Shown here one piece after another: positions 8,649 to 17,099 of a DNA stretch of 64,000 nt. The notes beneath the pieces were generated by a model, which saw only the letters and a list, made by a program, of their open reading frames with translations, did not search any database and was not told where the DNA came from. The position numbers and the translations under genes are program-made. The first letter of the stretch is position 1. Every line of letters begins with the position of its first letter. Origin of the DNA: UBA2336 sp964404445 (GTDB lineage Bacteria > Bacteroidota > Bacteroidia > Cytophagales > Cyclobacteriaceae); assembly GCA_964404445.1 (NCBI GenBank), contig CAYOJW010000003.1, positions 620,001-684,000 of the forward strand. The letters are read 5' to 3'.

Positions 8649-9911
8649 ATGAATAAATTTTTCATTACGGTACTCGTTAGTTTTATTACTTACTCTGCTT
8701 TTGCGGGCGAGTGTACAATTACCGGAAAGGTATTAAACAGAAACAGCAAGGCGCTTGTTCTGCGCAAGTGTTCGGAGAGCTCAAAAACTCTTTATGAGAA
8801 CCCGGTTAAAATACATATAAAGAAGAATCAGTTTATCTATACTTTTTCGTATTCAGATACTGAAGCTTATGAGTTGGTTTTTGAAGATGAATTGAAGAAG
8901 GGAGTGTGGAAACCTGTTGTATTTTTCCCTGTTGACGGAACAATTCGGTTCGTACTCTATCCTTTTCAGCAATGGGATAGTAATGTGATCGAAGGAGGTG
9001 ATCTTAATGCAGAATATGCTGCATATAAAACAAGTCGTACGAACTTGTTTGACAATGAATTGAAACGGATTAGTTCTGTACGTGATTCTTTAATGAAAAA
9101 CGATGAGTTTGAAAGCCAAGAGTATAAGGCATTACGTCAGCAATTAAGCGCTATTAAATTGGATGATTACGATGCGCGAACCCCGATTTATCAGAAGATG
9201 GATGAAATGCAGAAGACTTGGGTACGTTACACCGATAAGGCCATAGAATTAGTTAGTAACCCGCAAGATTCACTTAACAAAGCGCAGATGCAATGGAAGT
9301 ATAACTACATCAACGATAACCCGTCCATTGTTTCGTACTATCTGGTATGGACAGATGTTGAAATGGAAATAAAAAACAATGCTTTTACTGCCCGACTTGT
9401 TGCAGATGCTTTTCCACTTCTTGAAAAAAAATATCCTGATCATATTTATACTAAGAAAATTAAAGATCAATTAGTTGGACTTCGAACCATTGCGCCAGGT
9501 TATACATATATTGATTTTAGTGCGCCTTCTGTTGATGGCGAAACCTTAACGCTATCTGATTTGATCAGCGGAAAAATTGCATTAATTGATTTGTGGGGAT
9601 CGTGGTGCGGACCGTGTATTGCAAAAAGCCGGTTAGTGGTTCCGATTTATGAGAAATATAAACGTAGCGGGTTTAAGGTTGTTGGAATTGCACGTGAGTT
9701 TAAATCTACCGATGCAGTGAAAAGAAGGTTGACCAAAGAGCAATTCTCATGGGTTAATCTTGTTGAATTAGATGACAAACAAAATATCTGGAATTTATAC
9801 GGTATAAGCAACGGTACAGGGCTTATGGTGTTGGTAGATCGGAATGGAATTATATTGGCTGTTGATCCTAAGCCTGATGAGTTAGAAAAAATATTACAAG
9901 AAAAACTTTAA
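8649..9911 (+). CDS. TlpA-like thioredoxin-fold protein with N-terminal DUF4369-like domain
   Basis: This is a 420-residue secreted protein: signal peptide (about 1-19, ending AFAG), a beta-rich DUF4369-like domain (about 20-120), a helical middle, and a C-terminal thioredoxin fold of the TlpA/ResA type. The redox motif is Cys320-Gly-Pro-Cys323 within DLWGSWCGPC. Such proteins act in periplasmic disulfide reduction, for example for cytochrome or envelope protein maturation. The stop lies two bases before the start of the GH92 gene, so the two are probably co-transcribed. Its base composition looks more AT-rich than its neighbours. Confidence 0.88.
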   Translation: MNKFFITVLVSFITYSAFAGECTITGKVLNRNSKALVLRKCSESSKTLYENPVKIHIKKNQFIYTFSYSDTEAYELVFEDELKKGVWKPVVFFPVDGTIRFVLYPFQQWDSNVIEGGDLNAEYAAYKTSRTNLFDNELKRISSVRDSLMKNDEFESQEYKALRQQLSAIKLDDYDARTPIYQKMDEMQKTWVRYTDKAIELVSNPQDSLNKAQMQWKYNYINDNPSIVSYYLVWTDVEMEIKNNAFTARLVADAFPLLEKKYPDHIYTKKIKDQLVGLRTIAPGYTYIDFSAPSVDGETLTLSDLISGKIALIDLWGSWCGPCIAKSRLVVPIYEKYKRSGFKVVGIAREFKSTDAVKRRLTKEQFSWVNLVELDDKQNIWNLYGISNGTGLMVLVDRNGIILAVDPKPDELEKILQEKL

Positions 9912-9913
9912 CA

Positions 9914-12214
9914 ATGAATTTTCGATTTTTTTTATATACAACGTTCTTAACCATAGGCGGTTGTAATCTGTATGCACAACAAAACCTGCTTCCATACACC
10001 AAGCCTATCATCGGTACCGAAAAAATGGGGCATACCTTTCCGGGTGCAGTAATGCCGTTTGGGGCGGTGCAGTTAAGCCCCGATACCGACACCATTCCGT
10101 ATGAGGTGAATAACAAATACACGGGCACGGTCTATAAATATTGTGCGGGGTATCAATACGATGATCCGACCATTGTCGGGTTTAGCCATACTCACTTTAG
10201 CGGAACGGGGCACTCCGATCTGGGTGACTTTTTGATTATGCCTACAACAGGGGTATTGCAACTTAATCCGGGAACGGAAGATAAACCTGAGAGCGGTTAT
10301 CGTTCGGCATTTTCGCATAAGAATGAAGTTGCCGAACCGGGTTACTACCGTGTGAAGTTAGACGATCACAACATCACGGCCGAACTCACGGCTACTACAC
10401 GGGTTGGGTTTCATCAATATACATTTCCACAAGCCGATAATGCGCACATCATTCTCGATTTGATGGCAGGTATTTATAATTATGACGATAAAAATGTGTG
10501 GACGTTTGTTCGCGTTGAGAACGATACCCTCGTTACCGGATACAGGCAAACGCATGGCTGGGCGCGAACACGCACGGTTTATTTTGCTATGTCGTTTTCA
10601 AAACCTGTTGTTGAATACGGAGCAAAAAGTTATGATAAAGCGCAAGCGTACAGGGGCTTTTGGCGTAAGTTCGATCAAACGAAAAATTTTCCTGATTTAG
10701 CCGGACGAAAGCTGCGTATGTATTTCGATTTCAAAACTACGGAAGGCGAACAGGTGAAAATAAAATTTGCGTTGTCGCCCGTGAGCACACGCAATGCTAT
10801 CGAAAATATGCAAACGGAAATTCCGCATTGGGATTTTGTGCGAACCAAACGTGAAGCACAAGCAGCCTGGAATGTTGAGTTGAATAAGATTGCCATTCAA
10901 ACAACAAACGAAGAAGAGAAAGTGAATTTTTATACGGCCATGTACCATGCGGCCATTATGCCATCGGTGTATATGGATGTAAATGGCGAGTATAAAGGGC
11001 TTGATCAGAACGTACACCGTGCCAATGGTTTTGTGAATTACACTTCGCTTTCGTTGTGGGATACGTTCAGGGCGTTTCATCCGTACCTGAACCTCATTAA
11101 CCCGAAACGCAACGATGATATTGTTAAGTCTATGCTTGCGCATTACGATCAAAGCGCGTTGAATATGCTGCCGATCTGGTCGCACTATGCCAACGACAAC
11201 TGGTGCATGAGCGGCTACCATGCCGTATCGGTTATTGCCGATGCAGCCATGAAAGACAATGCCTCGTTCGATTTGCATAAAGCCCTCGATGCCTGCGTGG
11301 CTACGGCAACACGCAGAAGCTATGAGGGTATCGGGTATTATATGGATATGGGCTACATTCCGCAGGATAAAAATGCAGTGTCGGTTTCTACAACGTTAGA
11401 GTATGCCTATAACGACTGGTGTATTGCGCAGTTGGCGAAGAAACTCAACCGTACCGATGTATATGAAACGTTTATAAAGCGTTCGCAAAACTGGAAGAAT
11501 GTTTATGATGCCTCGATCGGGTTTATGCGTCCGCGCCTGAGTGACAGATCGTTCAAGAAAGATTTTGATTTATTAAAAACCGATGGACAGGGTTTTATTG
11601 AAGGCAATACGTGGAACTTTAGTTTATACGTTCCGCACGACCCAACAGCAATGATTGAAGCGATGGGCGGAAAGAAACGTTTTACCCAACGCCTCGATTC
11701 GTTGTTTACCATGCACTTGCCCGATGAGTTTTTTGCCGAAACCGAAGACATTACCCGCGAGGGGATTATCGGTAATTATGTGCATGGCAATGAGCCTGCG
11801 CACCATGTAGCATATCTCTATAACTGGACTGATCAGCCGTGGAAAACACAAGCGCGTGTTCGTATGATTCTAAAACACCAATACCACGATGGCCCTGCCG
11901 GGTTAGGCGGTAATGATGATGCCGGACAAATGAGTGCGTGGTATATTTTTAGTGCGCTTGGGTTTTATCCGGTAGCACCGGGTTCTGATCAATATTGGTT
12001 AGGCAGTCCTTCAGTAAAAACAGCCGACATGAAACTTGAAAACGGAAAATCGTTTTCCATAGAGGCTATCGGGCAAAGCGATAAAAATGTATATGTGAAG
12101 AAGGTGTTGTTAAACGGCAAACCGTTAAATCGCAGGTACATTACCCATAGCGAAATTATGGCAGGAGGTAAGCTTACGTTTTATATGAGTGCGAGGCCGG
12201 TTAAGGGTGGTTAG
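9914..12214 (+). CDS. GH92 family alpha-mannosidase, secreted
   Basis: This is a 766-residue protein with a signal peptide (about 1-21, NLYAQ). The rest matches glycoside hydrolase family 92: an N-terminal beta-sandwich starting YTKPIIGTEKMGHTFPGAV, then the (alpha/alpha)6 catalytic domain. Family landmarks are present: WDTFRAFHP near residue 390, EGNTWNFSLYVPHD from residue 563, the HGNEPAHHVAYLYNW stretch, and GGNDDAGQMSAW near residue 665. GH92 enzymes are calcium-dependent exo-alpha-mannosidases acting on N-glycans or yeast mannan; the exact linkage cannot be read from sequence. It follows the TlpA-like gene by two bases, and a sialidase lies convergently downstream, which suggests glycoprotein glycan use. 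Confidence 0.95.
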   Translation: MNFRFFLYTTFLTIGGCNLYAQQNLLPYTKPIIGTEKMGHTFPGAVMPFGAVQLSPDTDTIPYEVNNKYTGTVYKYCAGYQYDDPTIVGFSHTHFSGTGHSDLGDFLIMPTTGVLQLNPGTEDKPESGYRSAFSHKNEVAEPGYYRVKLDDHNITAELTATTRVGFHQYTFPQADNAHIILDLMAGIYNYDDKNVWTFVRVENDTLVTGYRQTHGWARTRTVYFAMSFSKPVVEYGAKSYDKAQAYRGFWRKFDQTKNFPDLAGRKLRMYFDFKTTEGEQVKIKFALSPVSTRNAIENMQTEIPHWDFVRTKREAQAAWNVELNKIAIQTTNEEEKVNFYTAMYHAAIMPSVYMDVNGEYKGLDQNVHRANGFVNYTSLSLWDTFRAFHPYLNLINPKRNDDIVKSMLAHYDQSALNMLPIWSHYANDNWCMSGYHAVSVIADAAMKDNASFDLHKALDACVATATRRSYEGIGYYMDMGYIPQDKNAVSVSTTLEYAYNDWCIAQLAKKLNRTDVYETFIKRSQNWKNVYDASIGFMRPRLSDRSFKKDFDLLKTDGQGFIEGNTWNFSLYVPHDPTAMIEAMGGKKRFTQRLDSLFTMHLPDEFFAETEDITREGIIGNYVHGNEPAHHVAYLYNWTDQPWKTQARVRMILKHQYHDGPAGLGGNDDAGQMSAWYIFSALGFYPVAPGSDQYWLGSPSVKTADMKLENGKSFSIEAIGQSDKNVYVKKVLLNGKPLNRRYITHSEIMAGGKLTFYMSARPVKGG

Positions 12215-12335
12215 TTTAGATGTTTGTGTTTATGCGGGATAAGGAGGGCTAAAAAGTAGTGTAGCGAAACATTATCGGAACCCTGGTCATTACCATTTTT
12301 CCTTTCGTGTACAATGTTAGCAATCCTGCTATATC

Positions 12336-13508
12336 TTATTTGATACTGATGGTTTCAAAAACGATGGTGCGGTATCCGTCTTTTTCATACAGAATTCCGA
12401 TTTTGTTTTCACCTAAAAGCACTAAGTCAGAATAGGCAGCGAAATCGTTTTGGTTTCCTGTTTCTGATCGGGCAATTACTTTATTGAAGTACCAGGTTTT
12501 TCCTTTGTCTTTTGAAATGCGCAGGGTGAGGTTGTCTCTTTTGTTTTCGTGCGCGGTATTGGAAAAAGCCAATATATAGTTTGATCTCTTTTTCCAGGAC
12601 AGGGTACTGCCCTGATTCACAGGATCGGGAAGATTTTGATCAAAGAAAAAAGAATTCCAGGTTTCACCTCCATCTTTTGAATAAGCGACAATCCTGTTTT
12701 TTAAATCTCCTTTTTGGTTTCGGCTATTAAAATACAACTCACGCTTGCCGATTTGTGCAGCCTGGCTCTCGTTGCTCCCGGCCATGTTCAGGGTTTGAGC
12801 AAGTTTAAAGGTTTTACCATGATCGTCCGAATAATATCCGTGAGCAAAATAATCGGAGAAATCTTTTTTCGGATCGCCCTCGGAGTGGTTAGCAGCTATG
12901 TAAATTCTTCCCTTGTACTTTCCTGAATTAAACTGTAAGGCATGACCAGGTGTATTGGCATACGCTCGCCAGTTTTCTTTAAAGTTGTACGCCTCGTTTA
13001 CGATGGGCTGGTTGGGGCGATGCACCTGGGGGGTAATGTTTATGGGTTCAGACCAGGTTTGCCCGCCATCGGTTGAGCTTACATACCATGCTTCCCGGTA
13101 TCCATTGCCTCTTCTTATTTCACCCTCATGATTGTTTCCGGTATTATAAAACAAAAAGAGCCGGCCTTGCGGATAGTTAGGATCGAAGAGGTCTTCAACA
13201 GGGGCGGCATTGCCTGCCTGCAGGTTCGTATAATCTATAACTTGCTGAAGTTTTCCCCATGTTTTTCCTGAATCGTTGCTGATTTTAGAAACGATGTCAA
13301 CATTGCCATAATCTCCGGCATGGTTTACCCGCCCTTCGGCAAAGGCTATGAGGTTACCGTTTTTTAGTTTTACGATTGCCGGTATCCGGTAACTCGCATA
13401 ACCATCTTCACCCGATTTGAATACTACATTTTCTTGGGCTTGAACTTCAAAAAGCATGAGGCAGAGTACCGACACGCTTAATAAATTATTTTTTAGATGT
13501 ATCTGCAT
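12336..13508 (-). CDS. nanH: Exo-alpha-sialidase, GH33
   Basis: This is a 390-residue secreted sialidase, counted from the ATG giving MQIHLKNN. A signal peptide ends near FEVQAQ. The catalytic arginine motif YRIP is at about residue 40. Five Asp-box motifs of the SxDxGxTW type are visible (NDSGKTW, TDGGQTW, DDHGKTF, KDGGETW, KDKGKTW), marking the six-bladed propeller of GH33. It releases terminal sialic acids from glycoconjugates. No sialic acid catabolic genes (nanA, nanE or a sialic acid transporter) are in the window, so released sugar use must rely on genes elsewhere. The gene is single, convergent with the GH92 gene. Confidence 0.93.
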   Translation of the reverse strand: MQIHLKNNLLSVSVLCLMLFEVQAQENVVFKSGEDGYASYRIPAIVKLKNGNLIAFAEGRVNHAGDYGNVDIVSKISNDSGKTWGKLQQVIDYTNLQAGNAAPVEDLFDPNYPQGRLFLFYNTGNNHEGEIRRGNGYREAWYVSSTDGGQTWSEPINITPQVHRPNQPIVNEAYNFKENWRAYANTPGHALQFNSGKYKGRIYIAANHSEGDPKKDFSDYFAHGYYSDDHGKTFKLAQTLNMAGSNESQAAQIGKRELYFNSRNQKGDLKNRIVAYSKDGGETWNSFFFDQNLPDPVNQGSTLSWKKRSNYILAFSNTAHENKRDNLTLRISKDKGKTWYFNKVIARSETGNQNDFAAYSDLVLLGENKIGILYEKDGYRTIVFETISIK

Positions 13509-13710
13509 GTTGATCAGCATTAAGTTCACACTTAGTCAGTCTCCAAGAAGTTATTCATTAAAAATTAAATTTGATTCAATACTTATCATTATGAAACTTT
13601 AATACTTTAACCCGTTTTTGATGTGTGCCTGTCTTTTCAGGGTTTCTTGTTTTGGCCAGTCAGGAATTTGAAGATCATCCATATTGAGTAGAAGAAACAA
13701 CGTGTATTAT

Positions 13711-14340
13711 TTACTGATTCTTCGGCTTTAGTTCGCCACGGATCAACTGGTTGTATTCTTCGCACGTGAGGTTGCCGTGTTTGTCGCAGAACTGACAGGT
13801 TTTGTATTCATCGTTGCCGCTGAAGAAACTCTTTTTGATGATTACCGTGGTTCCCTTACAAACCGGGCAAATCACTTTTCCGGAAGGCCCGCAATCAATA
13901 TCGAACGAGGCAGACAACACCTGCTCGGCTTTTACGGCCTGCGCGGCACGCTCTTTTAACAATCCGGCTTCAGATTTTTTCAGGATGTCAACCGCTTCGG
14001 TATAAAACTGCCCCGATGTGCCTTTGAGCTGAATGTATTTATTCAGCCAGTCAACGCTTTGTTTGTATTTTTCCTGATGAAAGGAATTTTTTCCGAAATA
14101 GAAGGTGAGATCGGAGGGTACGCTTTTCAGGTTGTTTAGTACATACAGGAGTTTTTTATCGGCTGCCGCATACTCACCGGCATTCATTTGTATAACAGCC
14201 GAGTCCATCACCTGCATGATGGCTGCGCGTTTGCGCTGTTCGGCTTCGAGTCTGAATTTTTCGGCCAACTCGCGGTCTTGCGCGGCAAGTGAAACCGTAA
14301 TCAACATCAAACCAATAAACAATATGGCTTTATTCATCAT
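13711..14340 (-). CDS. Secreted TPR protein with C-terminal Cys-pair zinc motif
   Basis: This is a 209-residue protein starting MMNKAILFIGLMLITVSLAAQ, a clear signal peptide. The start was chosen because it lies 20 bases after the upstream gene's stop; a longer frame would overlap that gene and add non-signal residues. A Lys/Arg/Glu-rich helix and TPR-like repeats (about residues 35-130) follow. Near the C-terminus, CPVC and CQFC pairs in a CxxCxGx-like context resemble half of a DnaJ-type zinc finger. I do not recognise a specific function. It probably shares a transcript with the ACMSD-like gene. Confidence 0.6.
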   Translation of the reverse strand: MMNKAILFIGLMLITVSLAAQDRELAEKFRLEAEQRKRAAIMQVMDSAVIQMNAGEYAAADKKLLYVLNNLKSVPSDLTFYFGKNSFHQEKYKQSVDWLNKYIQLKGTSGQFYTEAVDILKKSEAGLLKERAAQAVKAEQVLSASFDIDCGPSGKVICPVCKGTTVIIKKSFFSGNDEYKTCQFCDKHGNLTCEEYNQLIRGELKPKNQ

Positions 14341-14360
14341 CGTGCCCTGCTTTCGATACA

Positions 14361-15368
14361 TCATAAAAAACGTTCTTTTGAAATGCCCAGCCATGCTAAC
14401 GGTGCGTTGCAAAAAATATCTTCTTTAACCGACTGGTCAATATCCATTTCTTCAATAAACCTGCCAACTTCCAAATCGCCTAACGGAAACGGATAATCGG
14501 TTCCTAATGTTATTTTTTTCGATCCCTGAAGTTTTAATACATATTCAAGCATTAGCGGATCGTGTGTAATGCTATCAACCCAAAATTTACCGATATAGTT
14601 TTTGGGCGGAACGGGGTTGTCGATGGCCACTAAATCGGGGCGGCAATCAAACCCGTGCTGAATGCGGCCAATGGTAGGCAGGAATGATCCGCCCGCGTGT
14701 GCAAAGTTTACACGCAGGTTGGGCAGGCGTTCAAACACGCCACCAAAAATCATCGATGAAACAGCACGTGCAGTTTCGGCCGGCATACCCACTAACCACG
14801 GCAACCAGTAACGCTGCATTTCTTTTTGCCCCATCATACTCCACGGATGCACCAGCACGGCCATGCTTAATCTTTCGCAGGCTTCAAAAATAGGGAAGAA
14901 GCGTTCTTCGTTCAGGTTCAGTTCGTTAATGTTCGACCCGATTTGTATGCCGCTCAACCCGATTTTTTTACAGCGCTCTAATTCCTGTATGGCTAATTCG
15001 GTGTCCTGCATGGGGATGGTTGCCAGCCCGATATAGTTTTTAGGATATTTAAGAACAAGCTCGGCTAAATCATCATTGAGGTATTTCGATACATCGAGGC
15101 AGTCGAGGGGTTTAGCCCAGTACGAGAACATTACCGGTACGGTACACACAACCTGTACTTGTGTATTGAATTTTGCGTAATCTTTTATGCGAACGGCCGC
15201 ATCCCAGGCGTTTTCCTGTATCTCGCGGAAGAACTGATTACCCCGCATCATTTTTGCCGCGCCTTTTTTATGGTGTTGCAGGTAAATGAAATCGCCATAG
15301 CCAAATTTATCGCTCCAGTTGGGGAGTTTTTTGGGCAAAATATGCGTATGGGTATCGATTTTGAGCAT
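14361..15368 (-). CDS. Amidohydrolase, ACMSD-like (2-amino-3-carboxymuconate-6-semialdehyde decarboxylase)
   Basis: This is a 335-residue TIM-barrel amidohydrolase starting MLKIDTHTHILPKKLP. Metal ligands are visible: the HTH pair near residue 6, His in VLVHPWSMMG, His in NFAHAGGSFLP, and Asp in TLGTDYPFPLGD. These and the overall length fit ACMSD, the zinc decarboxylase of the kynurenine (tryptophan) degradation branch. No other kynurenine genes are in the window. Related decarboxylases (5-carboxyvanillate or gamma-resorcylate types) cannot be wholly excluded, but the motif spacing favours ACMSD. Confidence 0.85.
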   Translation of the reverse strand: MLKIDTHTHILPKKLPNWSDKFGYGDFIYLQHHKKGAAKMMRGNQFFREIQENAWDAAVRIKDYAKFNTQVQVVCTVPVMFSYWAKPLDCLDVSKYLNDDLAELVLKYPKNYIGLATIPMQDTELAIQELERCKKIGLSGIQIGSNINELNLNEERFFPIFEACERLSMAVLVHPWSMMGQKEMQRYWLPWLVGMPAETARAVSSMIFGGVFERLPNLRVNFAHAGGSFLPTIGRIQHGFDCRPDLVAIDNPVPPKNYIGKFWVDSITHDPLMLEYVLKLQGSKKITLGTDYPFPLGDLEVGRFIEEMDIDQSVKEDIFCNAPLAWLGISKERFL

Positions 15369-15525
15369 ATCGCGAAAAAGCAATTCTGCAATATATAAAA
15401 TCGGGCGTTAGTAATGCGAAGTGCGGTACCGCTCGTTTTTGATGAATGCTCACAGCCTGGATTTTGTATTCAGGTACAGGTTATGTTATTCAAAATCAAT
15501 ACTATAATGAATGAACCAACCGGAA

Positions 15526-15563
15526 ACCTTTTTGCAGGCGAAGGCTTTGCCCGCAAAGAAGGT
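15526..15563. repeat. Long imperfect hairpin downstream of the Gre-like gene
   Basis: Arms beginning ACCTT-TTGC-GGC pair with GCC-GCAA-AAGGT across a nine-base loop, with single mismatches. The hairpin lies 28 bases past the stop of the Gre/Rnk-like gene and is flanked by CCAACC and GGTTGG, which can extend the pairing. It may be a terminator or a dispersed palindromic element. Confidence 0.35.
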
Positions 15564-15590
15564 TGGGGTTGGCCGGTGGTGGCGTTACGC

Positions 15591-16010
15591 TTAACTTTTT
15601 TGCGCTATGGTATCAGTTGTCAGTTTACTTTCTGTTTCTTCGTTGTTAACGTGAATGATTTTCAGGTATGTTTTACCCGATGGCATTTCCCATTGTACCA
15701 CATCGTTTTCTTTAAATCCGATTAAGGCGATGCTCATCTGGGCAAAAACAGAAATTTTGTTTTCCTGCACATTGGCAGCCGCAGGTAATACAATTTTAAA
15801 CGACATTCGTTTTCCCAGGTCAATGTTCACTACATCAACGATAGAGTTAAGCCGGACTACGCTGTTTCCGACCTGGTTGTCATCCAGTACAATGGCCTTG
15901 TTTAATTCTTCCGTAAGTTGTTTTATTTCTTTTGTACGCTGCGAGGCCGAAGTGTTTTTGATCAGTTCGCGTAGTATGTTATAATCGGTTGTAGATAGTA
16001 TCGGTTTCAT
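15591..16010 (-). CDS. GreA/GreB C-terminal domain protein (Rnk-like)
   Basis: This 139-residue protein has a short helical N-terminus (about 1-45) and an FKBP-like GreA/GreB C-terminal domain (about 50-130), with the strands DVVNIDLGKRMSFKIVLPAA and SVFAQMSIALIGFKENDVV. The N-terminal coiled coil is too short for a true transcript cleavage factor. This matches the Rnk (regulator of nucleoside diphosphate kinase) subgroup that binds RNA polymerase. The gene stands alone, with about 400 bases of non-coding sequence upstream. Confidence 0.82.
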   Translation of the reverse strand: MKPILSTTDYNILRELIKNTSASQRTKEIKQLTEELNKAIVLDDNQVGNSVVRLNSIVDVVNIDLGKRMSFKIVLPAAANVQENKISVFAQMSIALIGFKENDVVQWEMPSGKTYLKIIHVNNEETESKLTTDTIAQKS

Positions 16011-16407
16011 TTTTTTATAATGATGGAATGTTAAGATTATATAAACAGGCAGGCTGCTGCAAACCTGAAAACTTTACAGGTGTGTAAAGCTTTATTCCCG
16101 GAAAGCATGTTAAACAGCTAACAGTCTTTCGGGCTGAAATAAATAAAATACAGGTGATGGAACATCCTCCGTTAAGGCAGCGGTAACGGAGGGTTACTGA
16201 ACAAAGGCTTTATTGCTGGAAAAACATAATCCGGCCATTCGCAGGTATGCGTGTACAGAAACGGGATTATATGTTTTGATCGGATCCAATGTTTTTGATG
16301 TTTCCGGAATTTCTAACGCAAAGGTAACACATATACCGGTATTTTGGTTCAGGTGTATTTTACTAATAAGAAAAAACCTTTGGCCGGGTGTTATGGCGTG
16401 GGTTTAA
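16011..16407. other. Intergenic region without a recognised gene
   Basis: This 397-base stretch separates the Gre-like gene from the dehydrogenase pair. I see no convincing coding sequence: a 64-codon plus-strand frame has no family resemblance and no ribosome site. No clear terminator or repeat was found. It must hold the promoter of the Gre-like gene at its left end. Confidence 0.5.
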
Positions 16408-17067
16408 TCAGCTATCAAATTTCACTGCTTCGCGCAGCGTTTTTTCATCATACGCGAGGTTCATTTGATTGAGCACTTCCTGCGGCACGCCATCCCATTG
16501 CGTGGCCATGTTGCCGGCATAACCAATATCCTTAATACCCATATCGCTGGTGAAAAAACCGGTGGTTACCAGGTCGCGCATTACATTAAAGAAGGCTACA
16601 CCTTGTTTTATTTCGGGCTTGGCTTTTTCGGGATAAGCGATTTGATCGACCAACGAAATTTGTTGTTGTGCAGAACAATCAATAAACGGTTTACCGAACT
16701 GTTTCAGGCATTGAAGATCAAGCCACTTTAACCCGCCCCGCACGGGTAATTGATAACCGGGTTTGTCTTTAACAATAAACTCGATGAAGGCGGGCACACC
16801 GGCTTCGGTAGCGCTGCCCGAAACATTGTCTTTGGGGATAATGATGTCGGCCAGTACAGCGATGGTCAGCATTTCGTGATCATCGAAAAATTTTTCGGCT
16901 AACAATTTTTCATCGCGTTGCTTTTCGTACGGATGGCGGTCGTAACCGAATGTGTGTTCAGGGTTAACCTGCGTTTCGTTTTTTGTTTCGGTTTCGCACG
17001 ATTGTAGCATGGTTGCCGCGCCCAGCGTTCCGAGTGTTATGGCTTTAAGGGAATCTCTTCTTTTCAT
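16408..17067 (-). CDS. Gluconate 2-dehydrogenase subunit 3 family protein
   Basis: This is a 219-residue protein with a twin-arginine signal (MKRRDSLKAITLG) and a Cys at LQSCETE that could be a lipobox, so it should be exported folded through Tat. The remainder fits the gluconate 2-dehydrogenase subunit 3 family (LTIAVLADIIIPKDNVSGSATEAGVPAFIEF...). This subunit accompanies a GMC flavoprotein and helps its export and stability; the GMC gene lies directly upstream in the same operon. Unusually for this genome, a strong Shine-Dalgarno sequence precedes the start. Confidence 0.9.
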   Translation of the reverse strand: MKRRDSLKAITLGTLGAATMLQSCETETKNETQVNPEHTFGYDRHPYEKQRDEKLLAEKFFDDHEMLTIAVLADIIIPKDNVSGSATEAGVPAFIEFIVKDKPGYQLPVRGGLKWLDLQCLKQFGKPFIDCSAQQQISLVDQIAYPEKAKPEIKQGVAFFNVMRDLVTTGFFTSDMGIKDIGYAGNMATQWDGVPQEVLNQMNLAYDEKTLREAVKFDS

Positions 17068-17074
17068 AATACCT

Positions 17075-17081
17075 CACCTCC
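17075..17081 (-). promoter_or_regulatory. Strong Shine-Dalgarno site for the subunit 3 gene
   Basis: GGAGGTG on the minus strand lies seven bases before the ATG. Most genes here have no such site, so this supports the chosen start and efficient re-initiation after the GMC gene. Confidence 0.7.
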
Positions 17082-17099
17082 GGGAGTAGGAGGAATTTG

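Noticed and set aside
13205..13225. A CCTGCCTGCAGG stretch in the sialidase gene as another copy of the citD palindrome
   Set aside because: It lacks the CCGGA centre and matches ordinary codons of a conserved region.
13599..13682. A 27-residue minus-strand frame, MDDLQIPDWPKQETLKRQAH and on
   Set aside because: It looks peptide-like, perhaps a remnant of a larger gene, but has no family match or clear start signal, so it was not called.
15414..15725. A 103-codon plus-strand frame overlapping the Gre-like gene
   Set aside because: It overlaps most of a hairpin and the antisense of a recognised gene; the middle looks coding only because of the repeat.
16213..16407. A 64-codon plus-strand frame in the gap before the dehydrogenase pair
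   Set aside because: No family resemblance, no ribosome site and unlikely composition; treated as chance.
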